Source: Flavobacterium anhuiense (GTDB taxonomy: Bacteria > Bacteroidota > Bacteroidia > Flavobacteriales > Flavobacteriaceae). Taken from it: a DNA stretch of 64,000 nt. The stretch spans positions 684,228 to 748,227 of the forward strand of contig NZ_FMVC01000003.1 of the NCBI RefSeq assembly GCF_900101855.1, in the 5' to 3' direction. Shown here in pieces: positions 25,412 through 34,891 of the stretch (within the stretch, counting starts at the first letter, position 1; each line of letters opens with the position of its first letter). A program made the translations under genes and the position numbers. Below the pieces are notes generated by a model. It saw nothing but the letters and a program-made list of their open reading frames with translations. It was not told the DNA's origin and did no database searches.

Positions 25412-26410
25412 TTATAATTTAAAAAACATACGCGGAAAAGCTTCTTGTGGCTTTTTCTTTAACAAAATAACTTTCACATATGATTTCAAAAATCCTGTTC
25501 CGTAACCATAAAACTGTTTCCAAACAGCTATTACAGACAAGTATCCAATTTTGATGCTTTTGTTTTGCACACTGGCTGTAAGAAAAATTATAACGAAATA
25601 TACGAAATATAATTGTAATAAAATATCGATATTAAAAATTAACAATAAAAAAGCTAATAATAATCCGAGTATAAAAAATGTTGGAAAGAAAAAAGTAAGC
25701 TTATTATGTTCTGGATACCAACTATTTAAAATTGGCCTTGCAATACCAAACTTATTTACTTGAATAGAGAACTTCTCCCAATCAATTCTTCTTTTATGAT
25801 ACACATAAGCTTCTTTAAAAAGTCTTGTCTCGAAACCTAAATTCCATAAACGAATTGATAAATCTGGATCTTCTCCAGGATGTATGTTTCCAAAACCTTT
25901 CGAAGCCTCAAAAGCTTTTTTAGAAATACCCATATTAAAACTGCGTGGCTGAAATTTATTGATTTTCTCAGAACCGCCTCTAATTCCGCCTGTTGTCAAA
26001 AAAGAAGTCATAGCAAAATTGATTGCTTTTTGAATGTCTGAAAAACTGTCTAGTGCTTTATCTGGTCCGCCAAAACAGTCCACATAATTTGCATCTAATT
26101 CTTTGCGAACTTCTGTCAAATATTGAGAGGGAATAATACAATCCGAATCAAAAATGATGAAATAATCTCCTCTGGCTCTCTGCATTCCAAAATTTCTAGA
26201 ATCTCCCGGACCTGAGTTTTCTTTAAAATAATATGATATATTTAATTTTCCTTGATAATTCATCACCACATCTCGACATGGAATTGAAGATCCATCTTCG
26301 ACGAGAACAATTTCAAAAGCTTCATTATAATCAGATTTTGAGAGACTTTCCAAAAGCTCATCAACTTCATCTGGACGATTATACACGGGTATAATTAAAG
26401 AAAAAATCAT
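25412..26410 (-). CDS. family 2 glycosyltransferase with C-terminal membrane helices
   Basis: The 332-residue protein starts with a GT-A domain: LIIPVYNRPDEVDELLESL near residues 4-22, the nucleotide-sugar acidic site VEDGSS near 38-43, and the DSDC metal motif near 88-91. The acceptor-region motif GEDPDLSIRLW lies near 180-190. Two membrane helices follow (about 240-290), so it is anchored to the inner membrane and probably builds a surface polysaccharide or glycolipid. The ATG at 26410 gives the normal family N-terminus; longer in-frame extensions do not. It is followed at once by coaE. Confidence 0.88.
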   Translation of the reverse strand: MIFSLIIPVYNRPDEVDELLESLSKSDYNEAFEIVLVEDGSSIPCRDVVMNYQGKLNISYYFKENSGPGDSRNFGMQRARGDYFIIFDSDCIIPSQYLTEVRKELDANYVDCFGGPDKALDSFSDIQKAINFAMTSFLTTGGIRGGSEKINKFQPRSFNMGISKKAFEASKGFGNIHPGEDPDLSIRLWNLGFETRLFKEAYVYHKRRIDWEKFSIQVNKFGIARPILNSWYPEHNKLTFFFPTFFILGLLLAFLLLIFNIDILLQLYFVYFVIIFLTASVQNKSIKIGYLSVIAVWKQFYGYGTGFLKSYVKVILLKKKPQEAFPRMFFKL

Positions 26411-26461
26411 AGCAGAATGCGCGTTATTAAAGGGTATATTTTTAGTGTTGTAAAATTTTAA

Positions 26462-26495
26462 CAAAGATATGGTATATTCATAAAAAAACCATCAA
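26462..26495 (-). promoter_or_regulatory. promoter of the glycosyltransferase-coaE genes
   Basis: On the minus strand TTG (26495-26493), 23 bases, TATCTTTG (26469-26462). The -7 box is a perfect consensus match. The -33 triplet lies inside the fabV terminator stem and its spacing is at the upper limit. Confidence 0.5.
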
Positions 26496-26514
26496 CTTTT
26501 GGCTGATGGTTTTT
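26484..26514 (-). terminator. terminator of fabV
   Basis: An 11-bp stem AAAAACCATCA/TGATGGTTTTT (26484-26494, 26504-26514) with a 9-base loop is followed on the minus strand by a T-run. It lies 22 bases after the fabV stop. Confidence 0.85.
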
Positions 26515-26536
26515 CGTTTTACTAAGTAAATTAGTA

Positions 26537-27727
26537 TTATTTGATGCTTTCTATCTCAACAACTTCGTTAGTATCTGCGTTATAATCAACACCAGGAACT
26601 TCAAATCCGAATAAGTTTAAGAAATCATTTCTGTATCCTGCTAAATCACCAATTTCTGGCAATGTTTCAGTTGTTGCTTCTAACCAAAGTTTAGCCACTT
26701 TTTCCTGAACATCTTCACGCATTTCCCAATCATCAATTCTGATTCTTCCTTTTTCATCAACAGGAACTTCAGAACCAGTGTATAATCTATCTTGGAATAA
26801 ACGCTGAATTTGCTCGATACAACCTTCGTGAATTCCTTCTTCTTTCATGATTTTGTATAAAAGAGAAATATATAACGGAATTACTGGAATTGCAGAACTT
26901 GCTTGTGTAACCAAAGCTTTATTTACAGAAACATACGCTTTTCCTCCAATAGATTTTAAAGAATCACCGATAGTAAATGCAGTAGCCTCTAAATGATCTT
27001 TAGCACGACCAATTGTTCCTTTACGGTAAACCGCTTCAGTCAATGCTGGCCCAATATAAGAATAAGCAACTGTTGTAGCTCCTTCAGCTAATAAATTTTC
27101 AGCTTTTAAAGCTTCAATCCACATTGCCCAGTCTTCTCCACCCATAACAGCAACTGTATTTTCAATATCTTCCTCATTTGCAGGAGCAATAGAAACATCT
27201 GAAACTTTTCCTGTGTGGAAATCAACTGTTTTGTTTGTAAACGTCTGCCCAATTGGTTTTAAAACTGAACGGTGCGTAACGCCTGTATTTGGATTTGTAC
27301 GCACTGGAGAAGCTAAACTATAAATCACAAGATCTACCTGACCTAAATCTGCTTTAATTAAATCGAGAGTTTCTCTCTTAATTTCGTTTGAGAAGGCATC
27401 TCCATTAATACTTTTTGCATATAAACCTGCTTTATGAGCCTCTTTTTCAAATGCTGCAGAATTATACCATCCTGGAGAAGCAGTTTTTCCTTCAACTGGC
27501 GGTTTTTCGAAAAACACTCCAATTGTTGATGCACCAGAACCAAAAGCACTAGTAATTCTTGAAGCTAATCCGAAACCTGTTGAAGCACCAATTACTAAAA
27601 CTTTTTTAGCTCCAGCAATTTCTCCTTTAGATTTTACGTATTCGATTTGATTTTTCACATTTTGTTCAGCTCCAGTTGGGTGGGCAGTCAAACAAATAAA
27701 TCCTCTCATTCTAGGTTCTATAATCAT
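26537..27727 (-). CDS. fabV: FabV-type enoyl-ACP reductase
   Basis: FabV reduces trans-2-enoyl-ACP (or CoA) with NADH in the last step of the fatty-acid elongation cycle. The 396-residue length, the N-terminal MIIEPRMRGFICLTAHP, the Rossmann region VLVIGASTGFGLASR near residues 43-57 and the Y-x8-K active-site motif YRKGTIGRAK near residue 234 identify it. FabV enzymes differ from FabI in being insensitive to triclosan, which may apply here. It is the last gene of the leftward run that begins at bamD and ends at a clear terminator. Confidence 0.95.
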   Translation of the reverse strand: MIIEPRMRGFICLTAHPTGAEQNVKNQIEYVKSKGEIAGAKKVLVIGASTGFGLASRITSAFGSGASTIGVFFEKPPVEGKTASPGWYNSAAFEKEAHKAGLYAKSINGDAFSNEIKRETLDLIKADLGQVDLVIYSLASPVRTNPNTGVTHRSVLKPIGQTFTNKTVDFHTGKVSDVSIAPANEEDIENTVAVMGGEDWAMWIEALKAENLLAEGATTVAYSYIGPALTEAVYRKGTIGRAKDHLEATAFTIGDSLKSIGGKAYVSVNKALVTQASSAIPVIPLYISLLYKIMKEEGIHEGCIEQIQRLFQDRLYTGSEVPVDEKGRIRIDDWEMREDVQEKVAKLWLEATTETLPEIGDLAGYRNDFLNLFGFEVPGVDYNADTNEVVEIESIK

Positions 27728-27749
27728 CTTGCAATTATTTTTTTTTGTA

Positions 27750-28271
27750 TTATTTCAATTTCAGTTTTAATTTTTCAAAAATAGACATTTTATCTTTAAC
27801 CCTTTTCATATTGGCCTTCATATTGTCAATAAAATTTGGGTTTAATGCGTTTTTCACAGCTTCTTTATAATACCCATAAGCCACAATATATTGGTTTTCG
27901 TATTCCGCCATTCTTCCTAATTCACTGTTATAAGAAGAGTTATCAGCATTTTCTAATGTAGCCAATGTAAAATTAATATGCTCTTTTGCCTCGGCATAAC
28001 GGCCAATATCAATCAGCAAATACGTATAATTTAAGTATGGAGCAGGATATTTAGGATCAAATTTCATAGCCAATTTATAGTGATAGATTCCTCTCTCGTA
28101 ATCACTTAGCTTGTTATAATAAATCCATCCCAGATGATTATGGGCTTTGCCAAAATCAGGATATTGCGATAAAATTTCTTCCAACAGTTCTTTTGCATCT
28201 GCCGAATTTCCTTCAGAAATTAACGAATCTGCTTTTATAAACTGATTTTCGTAAAAACTCAAACTTTCCAT
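27750..28271 (-). CDS. tetratricopeptide-repeat protein
   Basis: This 173-residue protein contains TPR units: ADAKELLEEILSQYPDFGKAH near residues 23-43, YERGIYHYKLAMKFDPKYPA near 58-77, then YLLIDIGRYAEAKEHI near 83-98. There is no signal peptide or membrane helix, so it is probably a cytoplasmic adaptor. It sits between recN and fabV, 9 bases after the recN stop, within the long leftward run. No partner can be named. Confidence 0.85.
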   Translation of the reverse strand: MESLSFYENQFIKADSLISEGNSADAKELLEEILSQYPDFGKAHNHLGWIYYNKLSDYERGIYHYKLAMKFDPKYPAPYLNYTYLLIDIGRYAEAKEHINFTLATLENADNSSYNSELGRMAEYENQYIVAYGYYKEAVKNALNPNFIDNMKANMKRVKDKMSIFEKLKLKLK

Positions 28272-28280
28272 TTCTCTGTT

Positions 28281-29933
28281 TTAATTCAATAATTCCTTTG
28301 CGTGATTTAAAGCCGAGTCGGAAATATTAGCTCCTGACAACATTTGAGCAATCTCTATAATTCGATCTTCTTGAGCTAAAAGCTTTAACTCAGACTGTGT
28401 ATCATCGCCAATAGTCGATTTAGAAACCTTGAAGTGGGAATCTCCTTTTGCTGCAATTTGAGGCAAATGAGTAATAGCAAATATTTGCATAGTGGCACTC
28501 ATTTCTTTCATAATCTCTCCCATTCTAATTGCAATTTCTCCAGAAACTCCCGTGTCAATTTCGTCAAAAATCAATGTCGGCAATTTTGAATATTTAGCCA
28601 AAATTGCTTTCACAGCCAGCATTATACGAGACATCTCCCCTCCTGAAGCTACTTTTTTCAGCAAACCAAAATCAGTTCCTTTATTGGCAGAGAATAAAAA
28701 TTGCAATTCGTCTTTTCCATTTTGGAAATAAGTTTCAGAAGGTTGCAATTCCATATTAAAACGAGCATTCGGCATTCCTAATGTTTCTAAAATAGCAACC
28801 AATTGCGCTGATAGATTCGGGATTGCATTTACTCTGTTTTTATGTATTTTCGATGCATAATTATCTAATTCAGCTGCTTTCTCTTCGATAATTTTAGACA
28901 AAGAAGCAATCTCTTCATCCATATTATCCAATTCCAATAAAGAATTACCCAAATCTGATTGGATTTGAAGAAGATCATCTACAGAACTCACCTGATGTTT
29001 TTTCTGCAAATTATAAATCAGCTGTAATTTTTGATTTATCAATTCTAACTGTGCAGGATCATTTAATAATTTCTCTGAACAGTTTTCCAATTCTTTAGAA
29101 ATATCATCAAACTCAATAGTCAAACTTGTAATTCTTTCGAATAGATTTTGATATTCTGGCGAAAAAGGAGCCACTTTTTGCAATGCATTTTTGATTTCAT
29201 TCAAATTATGAAAAACACCAAATTGTTCTTCATTGGCAATGGCTAAAGATTTATCAAGAGATTCTTTAATGATCTCAACATTATTCAGTTTTTCGTAGTC
29301 AGCCTCTAATTCTTCTTGTTCTCCAGATTTTAACTGTGCTGCAACCAATTCATTTAATAAAAATGTATGGTATTCTTGCTCCTTGCTTGCATCACTTTGT
29401 TTTTTAAGCAATGCGTTTAACTTAGATTTATCTGATTTATAAGATTTCAGCAGTTTTTGATATTCAGCGATAATTTCTGAATTATTCGCAATAGCATCTA
29501 TAATCTTAAACTGAACGCTCTCATCAGAAAGTTCCTGAGTTTGCTGTTGCGAATGAATATCAATTAAATACAAACTTAAATCTTGCAATTCCTGAAGATT
29601 TACAGGACTATCGTTTATAAAAGCACGAGATTTACCAGAAGGAAGAATTTCTCTTCTTATGATTGTATCATCTTCATAATCTAAATCATTAGCCTCAAAA
29701 AAATCTTTTAAATTGTATTTTCCGATTTCAAACTGCGCTTCAATAACACATTTTTCTTCTTTATTTTTTAATGAAGTAAGATCTGCTCTCTTTCCCAAAA
29801 CAAGACCGATAGCTCCCAAAATAATCGATTTTCCTGCACCCGTCTCACCTGTTATTATAGAAAAACCTTTAGAAAAATCTATGGCTAGCTTTTCAATAAG
29901 AGCATAATTTTTAATTGACAGTGATGTAATCAT
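28281..29933 (-). CDS. recN: DNA repair protein RecN
   Basis: RecN is an SMC-like ATPase acting in recombinational repair of double-strand breaks. The 550-residue protein has the Walker A loop GETGAGKS at residues 29-36, central coiled coils (about 150-370), the ABC signature SGGEMSRIM near 430-438 and the Walker B segment LIFDEIDTGVSG near 455-466. Length and order are normal. It is co-oriented with DUF4835 upstream and a TPR gene downstream. Confidence 0.95.
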   Translation of the reverse strand: MITSLSIKNYALIEKLAIDFSKGFSIITGETGAGKSIILGAIGLVLGKRADLTSLKNKEEKCVIEAQFEIGKYNLKDFFEANDLDYEDDTIIRREILPSGKSRAFINDSPVNLQELQDLSLYLIDIHSQQQTQELSDESVQFKIIDAIANNSEIIAEYQKLLKSYKSDKSKLNALLKKQSDASKEQEYHTFLLNELVAAQLKSGEQEELEADYEKLNNVEIIKESLDKSLAIANEEQFGVFHNLNEIKNALQKVAPFSPEYQNLFERITSLTIEFDDISKELENCSEKLLNDPAQLELINQKLQLIYNLQKKHQVSSVDDLLQIQSDLGNSLLELDNMDEEIASLSKIIEEKAAELDNYASKIHKNRVNAIPNLSAQLVAILETLGMPNARFNMELQPSETYFQNGKDELQFLFSANKGTDFGLLKKVASGGEMSRIMLAVKAILAKYSKLPTLIFDEIDTGVSGEIAIRMGEIMKEMSATMQIFAITHLPQIAAKGDSHFKVSKSTIGDDTQSELKLLAQEDRIIEIAQMLSGANISDSALNHAKELLN

Positions 29934-29998
29934 AGGGCGATTTGGTAAAAATAAAAGTTATAATGATAAATATAAAGATTGTCAAAAGAGAAACGAGA

Positions 29999-30883
29999 TT
30001 AGTATTTAATCTGTGACCATTTGGTAGAGTTTAACGGTGAAACTTTATTCAAAACATCCGTTAAATCTGTAATTGAAATACTTGGTCCGCCAGAAAAAAT
30101 AGAAACAATTTCATCTGATTTTGCGTCAAAGAAAACTCGAGTTATAAAAGCATTTGGTTTTACTGAATTTAGTTTTCCTATTAACAGCAAAGCATTTTTT
30201 ATTTTTTCTTTTGCAGCTTTTTGATCCAATGTCATTGCATCCAATCCTGTATGATAAGCATAAGTTGTTTGACGTAGATCGCTATAAGTTGGCGCGATCA
30301 TATCATTAATCAAATAATAACGATTTTGTAATCCGTCTGATTGATTCCACCCTTTAAATCCGCCTTGTTGCGCCACATTGGCAATATTTTGCGCAGTTTG
30401 AAGATATGGATTTCCTGCACCCATTTGAAAAGTATCAGCATCCATACCTAAAATCATATAACAATAAAAAGAGATTACAGAAACCAAATTTGAATCGTAA
30501 GTATTTGGATTAAACAGCAATGGCTCGTATTCTGTATATCTAAAGTTAAAATCTTTATCGTTATAATTTAAAACAGGAGAAGAATATGTAGAATTAAAAA
30601 TTAACCTAGAAGATTGAACCTGAATGGTTCCTGTAAACTGATCTGAACTATTTGATGACAAAGTAATATACATAGAACAGTTTATTCTCTCATTTTGTTT
30701 TAAAACTGATCCCGTCCAATCTGTTTTATTTACAAATTCAGACAAAGCAGTCTGAAGTGTTTTAAAGACCTGATTATTTGGATTTGTCAGACGTTCTGTA
30801 TTGATAGTTACTGTACAATTTAGCTGTTGAGCTTGTACAAAACCAAAGCTTAAAAACACTAATAGCGTAACTAATTTATTCAT
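29999..30883 (-). CDS. DUF4835 family exported protein
   Basis: The 294-residue protein has a signal peptide (MNKLVTLLVFLSFGFVQAQ, cleavage near residue 19) and an NCTVTINTERLTNPNNQVF segment right after it, typical of the Bacteroidota-specific DUF4835 family. Members are commonly found next to coaBC and recN, as here, and their function is unknown. A -7 element TATGTTTG (30914-30907) lies 24 bases upstream of the start, so the gene may have its own promoter within the run. Confidence 0.88.
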   Translation of the reverse strand: MNKLVTLLVFLSFGFVQAQQLNCTVTINTERLTNPNNQVFKTLQTALSEFVNKTDWTGSVLKQNERINCSMYITLSSNSSDQFTGTIQVQSSRLIFNSTYSSPVLNYNDKDFNFRYTEYEPLLFNPNTYDSNLVSVISFYCYMILGMDADTFQMGAGNPYLQTAQNIANVAQQGGFKGWNQSDGLQNRYYLINDMIAPTYSDLRQTTYAYHTGLDAMTLDQKAAKEKIKNALLLIGKLNSVKPNAFITRVFFDAKSDEIVSIFSGGPSISITDLTDVLNKVSPLNSTKWSQIKY

Positions 30884-30947
30884 AATCGTCTAAATATTTA
30901 ATTTTACAAACATAAATTGCTTCCAAATTATGTTTCCGGCGTATATT

Positions 30948-32168
30948 TTAAATTGATGATTTTGAAAAATGCTGAATAACCTTATTCAAAATATCAGCCG
31001 CTACAGATTCTTTTGATTTCAATTCCATTGGCTCAATTTCAAAATTCTTATCAATAAACGTTACTTTATTGGTATCTTTCTTAAAACCGGCACCTTTATC
31101 TTGTAAGGAATTTAGAACAATCAAATCTAAGTTTTTTTTCTGAATTTTCAACTTAGCATTTTCAATTTCATTTTCGGTTTCTAAAGCAAATCCGATTAAA
31201 AACTGATTTTTTTTGATGGCACCCAAAGAAGACAGTATGTCTTTTGTTTTTTCCAGCTCTATTGAAAATTCTTCTGTGGTTTTCTTAATTTTCTGATCTG
31301 CAACAAATTTAGGTCTGTAGTCTGCAACAGCTGCGGCTGCAATTGCCGCGTCAACTTCATTAAAATGCAAATGACAAGCATCATACATTTCTTGAGCTGA
31401 AACAACATCAACCACTTTTATTAGACTATTTTTAGCTTTTAAATGAGTCGGACCTGCAATCAAAAATACTTCTGCTCCTAAGCTCGCCGCTTCATTGGCA
31501 ATATCAAATCCCATTTTACCAGAAGAATGATTTCCAATAAAACGCACAGGATCTATCGCTTCGTATGTTGGACCAGCAGTAACAAGTATTTTTTTTCCTT
31601 TTAGCGGCAACTTGCTCTCTAAATCAGCTTCTAAAAAAGCAACAATATTTTCAGGTTCAGCCATTCGGCCTTCTCCAGATAAACCGCTAGCCAATTCTCC
31701 GCTTTCAGCAGGAATCATAATGTTTCCATACTGTTTTAATGCAGTAAAGCTAGATAAAGTTGAAGGGTGCTTGTACATATCCAAGTCCATTGCAGGTGCA
31801 AAATAAACTGGACATTTTGCCGATAAATAGGTAGCAATTAAAAGATTATCGCAATTTCCCGTCGCCATTTTAGACAAAGTATTTGCAGTAGCAGGCGCAA
31901 CCAGCATAAAATCTGCCCAAAGAGCCAATTCTACATGATTGTTCCAAACCTCATCTTCATCATCTTGATTAAAGAAACTTGAATGTACTGGATTTTTTGA
32001 TAAAGTAGATAATGTAAGTGGGGTTACAAAATCCTTAGAAGCAGGTGTCATGATCACTTGGACATGTGCACCTGCTTTTATAAAAAGTCGTACTAAAGTG
32101 GCTGTTTTATAGGCTGCAATTCCACCGGAAACACCCAGTAAAATCTTTTTCCCGTTTAAAACTGACAT
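30948..32168 (-). CDS. coaBC: bifunctional phosphopantothenoylcysteine decarboxylase/synthetase
   Basis: The 406-residue enzyme catalyses two consecutive steps of coenzyme A synthesis. The N-terminal half is the FMN-dependent decarboxylase (CoaC), with GVSGGIAAYKTATLVR at residues 13-28 and the PAMDLDMYKHP region near 144-154. The C-terminal half is the CTP-dependent synthetase (CoaB), with ILVTAGPTYEAIDPVRFIGN near 194-213 and the AAAVADYRP motif near 276-284. It starts 7 bases after the omega-subunit gene. Confidence 0.96.
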   Translation of the reverse strand: MSVLNGKKILLGVSGGIAAYKTATLVRLFIKAGAHVQVIMTPASKDFVTPLTLSTLSKNPVHSSFFNQDDEDEVWNNHVELALWADFMLVAPATANTLSKMATGNCDNLLIATYLSAKCPVYFAPAMDLDMYKHPSTLSSFTALKQYGNIMIPAESGELASGLSGEGRMAEPENIVAFLEADLESKLPLKGKKILVTAGPTYEAIDPVRFIGNHSSGKMGFDIANEAASLGAEVFLIAGPTHLKAKNSLIKVVDVVSAQEMYDACHLHFNEVDAAIAAAAVADYRPKFVADQKIKKTTEEFSIELEKTKDILSSLGAIKKNQFLIGFALETENEIENAKLKIQKKNLDLIVLNSLQDKGAGFKKDTNKVTFIDKNFEIEPMELKSKESVAADILNKVIQHFSKSSI

Positions 32169-32175
32169 TGTACTA

Positions 32176-32493
32176 TTATTTGTTTGAACTTCTGTGGTAA
32201 GTTTTACCGTCTAACCATTCTTGAACAGCTAAAGCGTGTGGTTTTGGTAATTTTTCGTAAAATTTAGAAACTTCAATTTGTTCTTTATTTTCAAAAACTT
32301 CTTCTAGACTATCATTATAAGTAGCAAACTCTTCTAATTTTTCAGTCAATTCTTTTTTAATCTCTGAATTAATTTGATTTGCTCTTTTAGCCATAATGGT
32401 AATTGCCTCATACACATTTCCTGTTGGCTCTTCAATAACTGTTTTGTTGTAAGTTATTGTGTTTACAGGAGCATTCGTCTTTTTTAAATCCAT
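32176..32493 (-). CDS. RNA polymerase omega subunit-like protein
   Basis: This 105-residue protein has the omega/Rpb6 core GNVYEAITIMAKRANQI near residues 25-41, followed by a helical, acidic region specific to Bacteroidota. Omega helps assemble and stabilise RNA polymerase by holding the beta' subunit. The usual partner gene order bamD-omega-coaBC-DUF4835-recN is preserved. It starts 9 bases after bamD. Confidence 0.88.
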   Translation of the reverse strand: MDLKKTNAPVNTITYNKTVIEEPTGNVYEAITIMAKRANQINSEIKKELTEKLEEFATYNDSLEEVFENKEQIEVSKFYEKLPKPHALAVQEWLDGKTYHRSSNK

Positions 32494-32502
32494 GACTTTA
32501 TT

Positions 32503-33297
32503 TTATTTAGTAAATTTTTGTAAATCTGTTTCAACTCTGGCATTCATTTCGTCTGCCTTTTCTTTGTATTTTGTATCGCTTTTAAACTTCAACAGATTAG
32601 CATAAGCGGTTTGCGCAACGTGCAGACGCTCTTCCATTTTTGAAGGAACACTGTTAATGGCCAATTGATATGCTGAATCGTATTTATAAAACAATGCATC
32701 TTCTTTTAAAGGCGTTCCAGGAAAATCTGCTATAAAGTTATCAAAAGCTATTATTGCCGATTTATAATCTGAAATTGTATTGTATCCTTTAGCATTTTCA
32801 TATGCTTTTTTCTCTAATTTTCCGTTCAGTTTTTGCACAGCCTCGTTTGCTTGAGGAATGTATTCTGAGTTTGGATAATTATCAATAAAAGCCTGTAATT
32901 TCTCCAATGCTTTTACTGTATCTGCCTGATCTAAGCTGTAAACTGGCGATAATTTAGAATAGCTATATGCCCCTAAAAACGCAGCTTCCTGTACTTTTTC
33001 ACTTCTTGGATAACCTGAAACAAATGCTTCGAACTGATAACCAGCTAGATAATATTGTTTTGTTTTATAATAAGATTGCGAAAACATGTAAAAAAGCTTT
33101 TCTGCCTGAGGTTTTCCTCGGTAAGAAGTGGCTAATTGCTCAAAAAGACGAATCGCTTTTGTGTATTTACCGGCATCATACATTTTTGTTGCCATTTCAA
33201 ATTTTGCTGCAACATCTTCATTTTTCAATGCTTTTTGATATTCTCCACAAGAATAAAAAAGAGTTACAACAATTAATAGCGATAGTATTTTTTTCAT
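32503..33297 (-). CDS. bamD: outer-membrane assembly lipoprotein BamD
   Basis: BamD is an essential lipoprotein of the BAM complex, which inserts beta-barrels into the outer membrane. The 264-residue protein has a lipobox with the acylated cysteine at residue 17 (LFYSC) and then TPR-like helices: YTKAIRLFEQLATSYRGKPQ near 42-61, YYLAGYQFEAFVSGYPRSEK near 77-96, and DYKSAIIAFDNFIADFPGTP near 177-196. It is the first gene of its transcription unit and has a two-element promoter with a palindrome at the presumed start site. Confidence 0.93.
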   Translation of the reverse strand: MKKILSLLIVVTLFYSCGEYQKALKNEDVAAKFEMATKMYDAGKYTKAIRLFEQLATSYRGKPQAEKLFYMFSQSYYKTKQYYLAGYQFEAFVSGYPRSEKVQEAAFLGAYSYSKLSPVYSLDQADTVKALEKLQAFIDNYPNSEYIPQANEAVQKLNGKLEKKAYENAKGYNTISDYKSAIIAFDNFIADFPGTPLKEDALFYKYDSAYQLAINSVPSKMEERLHVAQTAYANLLKFKSDTKYKEKADEMNARVETDLQKFTK

Positions 33298-33347
33298 TTT
33301 CTTACTGTTATTACAATCTCTCAGACAATTATGCCAAAGTGAAATTG

Positions 33348-33363
33348 CACCGAAGTTTCGGTG
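33348..33363 (-). promoter_or_regulatory. palindrome at the bamD transcription start
   Basis: CACCGAAGTTTCGGTG has 7-bp perfect arms and a 2-base centre. It begins 1 base downstream of the -7 box and so covers the expected start of transcription. It may be an operator or a 5' hairpin of the mRNA. Confidence 0.5.
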
Positions 33364-33364
33364 A

Positions 33365-33394
33365 CAAATTTAGTTATTAATTTAGCTACTGCAA
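33365..33394 (-). promoter_or_regulatory. promoter of the bamD run
   Basis: On the minus strand TTG (33394-33392), 19 bases, TAAATTTG (33372-33365) matches the Bacteroidota consensus fully. The leader to the bamD start would be about 60 bases. Confidence 0.75.
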
Positions 33395-33434
33395 AATAAT
33401 TTTTTAGTATCTTAAAATACTAACACTTTAACAA

Positions 33435-34316
33435 TTATTTAATGCTGTTTTTTACAAACTCATTAAGTCTTGTTGCTAGAGAATCATCAACAGATACCAA
33501 TGGAAGACGAACAGTATTCTCAGCAATTCCAAGTGCTTGGAAAATTTGTTTGATTCCAGCTGGATTCCCCTGCTCAAAAATCATATCGATACTGTCTGAT
33601 AAAAAGTAATGTGTTTTGAAAGCGTCTGCGGCTTTTTTATTCAATCCTAATCGAATCATTTCCGAAAATTCTTTAGGAAAACCTTGTCCGATTACAGAAA
33701 TAACTCCTGCTCCACCCGCTAAAACGATTGGAAGCGCCAGCATATCATCTCCAGAAATCACTAAGAAATCTTTTGGAGCATTTTTAATAATCTGCATTGC
33801 TTGAGCCATATCTCCAGCAGCTTCCTTAATTGCTACAACATTTTTAAAATCGTTAGCCAAACGTACCACTGTCGAAGGAAGCATGTTGCTTGCCGTTCTA
33901 CCTGGAACATTATATAGGATTACAGGAATTGGAGAAGCTTCAGCAATTGCTTTAAAGTGCTGATAAATTCCTTCCTGAGTAGGTTTATTATAATATGGAG
34001 AAACAGATAATATCGCTTCAAAAGCAGAAAAATCTCTTGTTTTTAACTCTTCTACAATCTGCATAGTATTATTACCTCCAACTCCTAAAACTAGAGGCAG
34101 TCTTCCTTTATTCACATCGATTACAGTCTTTATAACCAATTCTTTCTCTTCTGCTGTAAGGGTCGCATTTTCAGCTGTTGTTCCCATCACAACAAGATAC
34201 TCCACTCCACCATCTATAGAAAAGTTTACAATACGCTGTAAAGCTTCGATGTCAACAGAAAAATCTTTTTTAAATGGCGTTACAAGCGCAACACCCGTAC
34301 CTATTAATGATTGCAT
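33435..34316 (-). CDS. dapA: 4-hydroxy-tetrahydrodipicolinate synthase
   Basis: DapA condenses pyruvate with aspartate semialdehyde, the first committed step to lysine and diaminopimelate. The 293-residue TIM-barrel enzyme has the Schiff-base lysine K164 in [11 protein letters not shown]135 in LYNVPGR, and the T46-T47 pair in GTTAENATL. Length is normal. It follows the DUF6913 gene by 15 bases on the same strand. The gap to bamD contains the bamD promoter. Confidence 0.95.
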   Translation of the reverse strand: MQSLIGTGVALVTPFKKDFSVDIEALQRIVNFSIDGGVEYLVVMGTTAENATLTAEEKELVIKTVIDVNKGRLPLVLGVGGNNTMQIVEELKTRDFSAFEAILSVSPYYNKPTQEGIYQHFKAIAEASPIPVILYNVPGRTASNMLPSTVVRLANDFKNVVAIKEAAGDMAQAMQIIKNAPKDFLVISGDDMLALPIVLAGGAGVISVIGQGFPKEFSEMIRLGLNKKAADAFKTHYFLSDSIDMIFEQGNPAGIKQIFQALGIAENTVRLPLVSVDDSLATRLNEFVKNSIK

Positions 34317-34331
34317 ATTATTAATTAAAAT

Positions 34332-34844
34332 TTATTTTATATTTTTTAAATACCGAAACAATTCCGAAATGAATAGTTTATAGTTTCCTAATTCTGTACT
34401 AATTGTCAATCGGTTCAGATTTTGATCTACAGCGGAAAATCCGACTTTAAATTTAGCTTTTGAATTGCTGGTTACCAACATTAAAAAAACATTTTCAATA
34501 TCGTAGTAACTTAGCAAAAGATCAAATTCTGAATTTATAAATTCATTTAAGAAACCTTCTGTAATTTCTCCGTTCCAATTGATGTGTTTTTTACCAAAAG
34601 TTGGACGCGAATAGGCTTCTTTTTCCTTAAATTTTTCTTTGTAGGCAAGAACTTTTATATTTTCTAAAGCAATTCCGTGGAGCGCTAACTCTTTTATTAC
34701 GGCTTCTGAATATTCAAAAGTGCTCTCATCTATCAATAAACCAATTGTTTGAACGTTTTTAGCAAATACTTCGCTTTTTTCATTATTTAAATTAACATTT
34801 AATGATTTTTTTACAAAAAACTCCTTTATATAATTCAAAAACAT
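34332..34844 (-). CDS. DUF6913 family protein of unknown function
   Basis: The 170-residue protein matches the small Bacteroidota family found beside dapA (DUF6913 by recollection of the pattern LLIDESTFEYSEAVIKEL, GFSAVDQNLNRL). It has no signal peptide or membrane helix and looks like an alpha/beta fold. The gene lies 15 bases before dapA and is probably co-transcribed with it. A -7 box TAATTTTG is at 34870-34863, in the 47-base gap shared with the divergent nucleotidase gene. No function is claimed. Confidence 0.7.
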   Translation of the reverse strand: MFLNYIKEFFVKKSLNVNLNNEKSEVFAKNVQTIGLLIDESTFEYSEAVIKELALHGIALENIKVLAYKEKFKEKEAYSRPTFGKKHINWNGEITEGFLNEFINSEFDLLLSYYDIENVFLMLVTSNSKAKFKVGFSAVDQNLNRLTISTELGNYKLFISELFRYLKNIK

Positions 34845-34891
34845 AGTACTTTTACCAGATTACAAAATTAATTATTTAAGTTGCATTTAAA

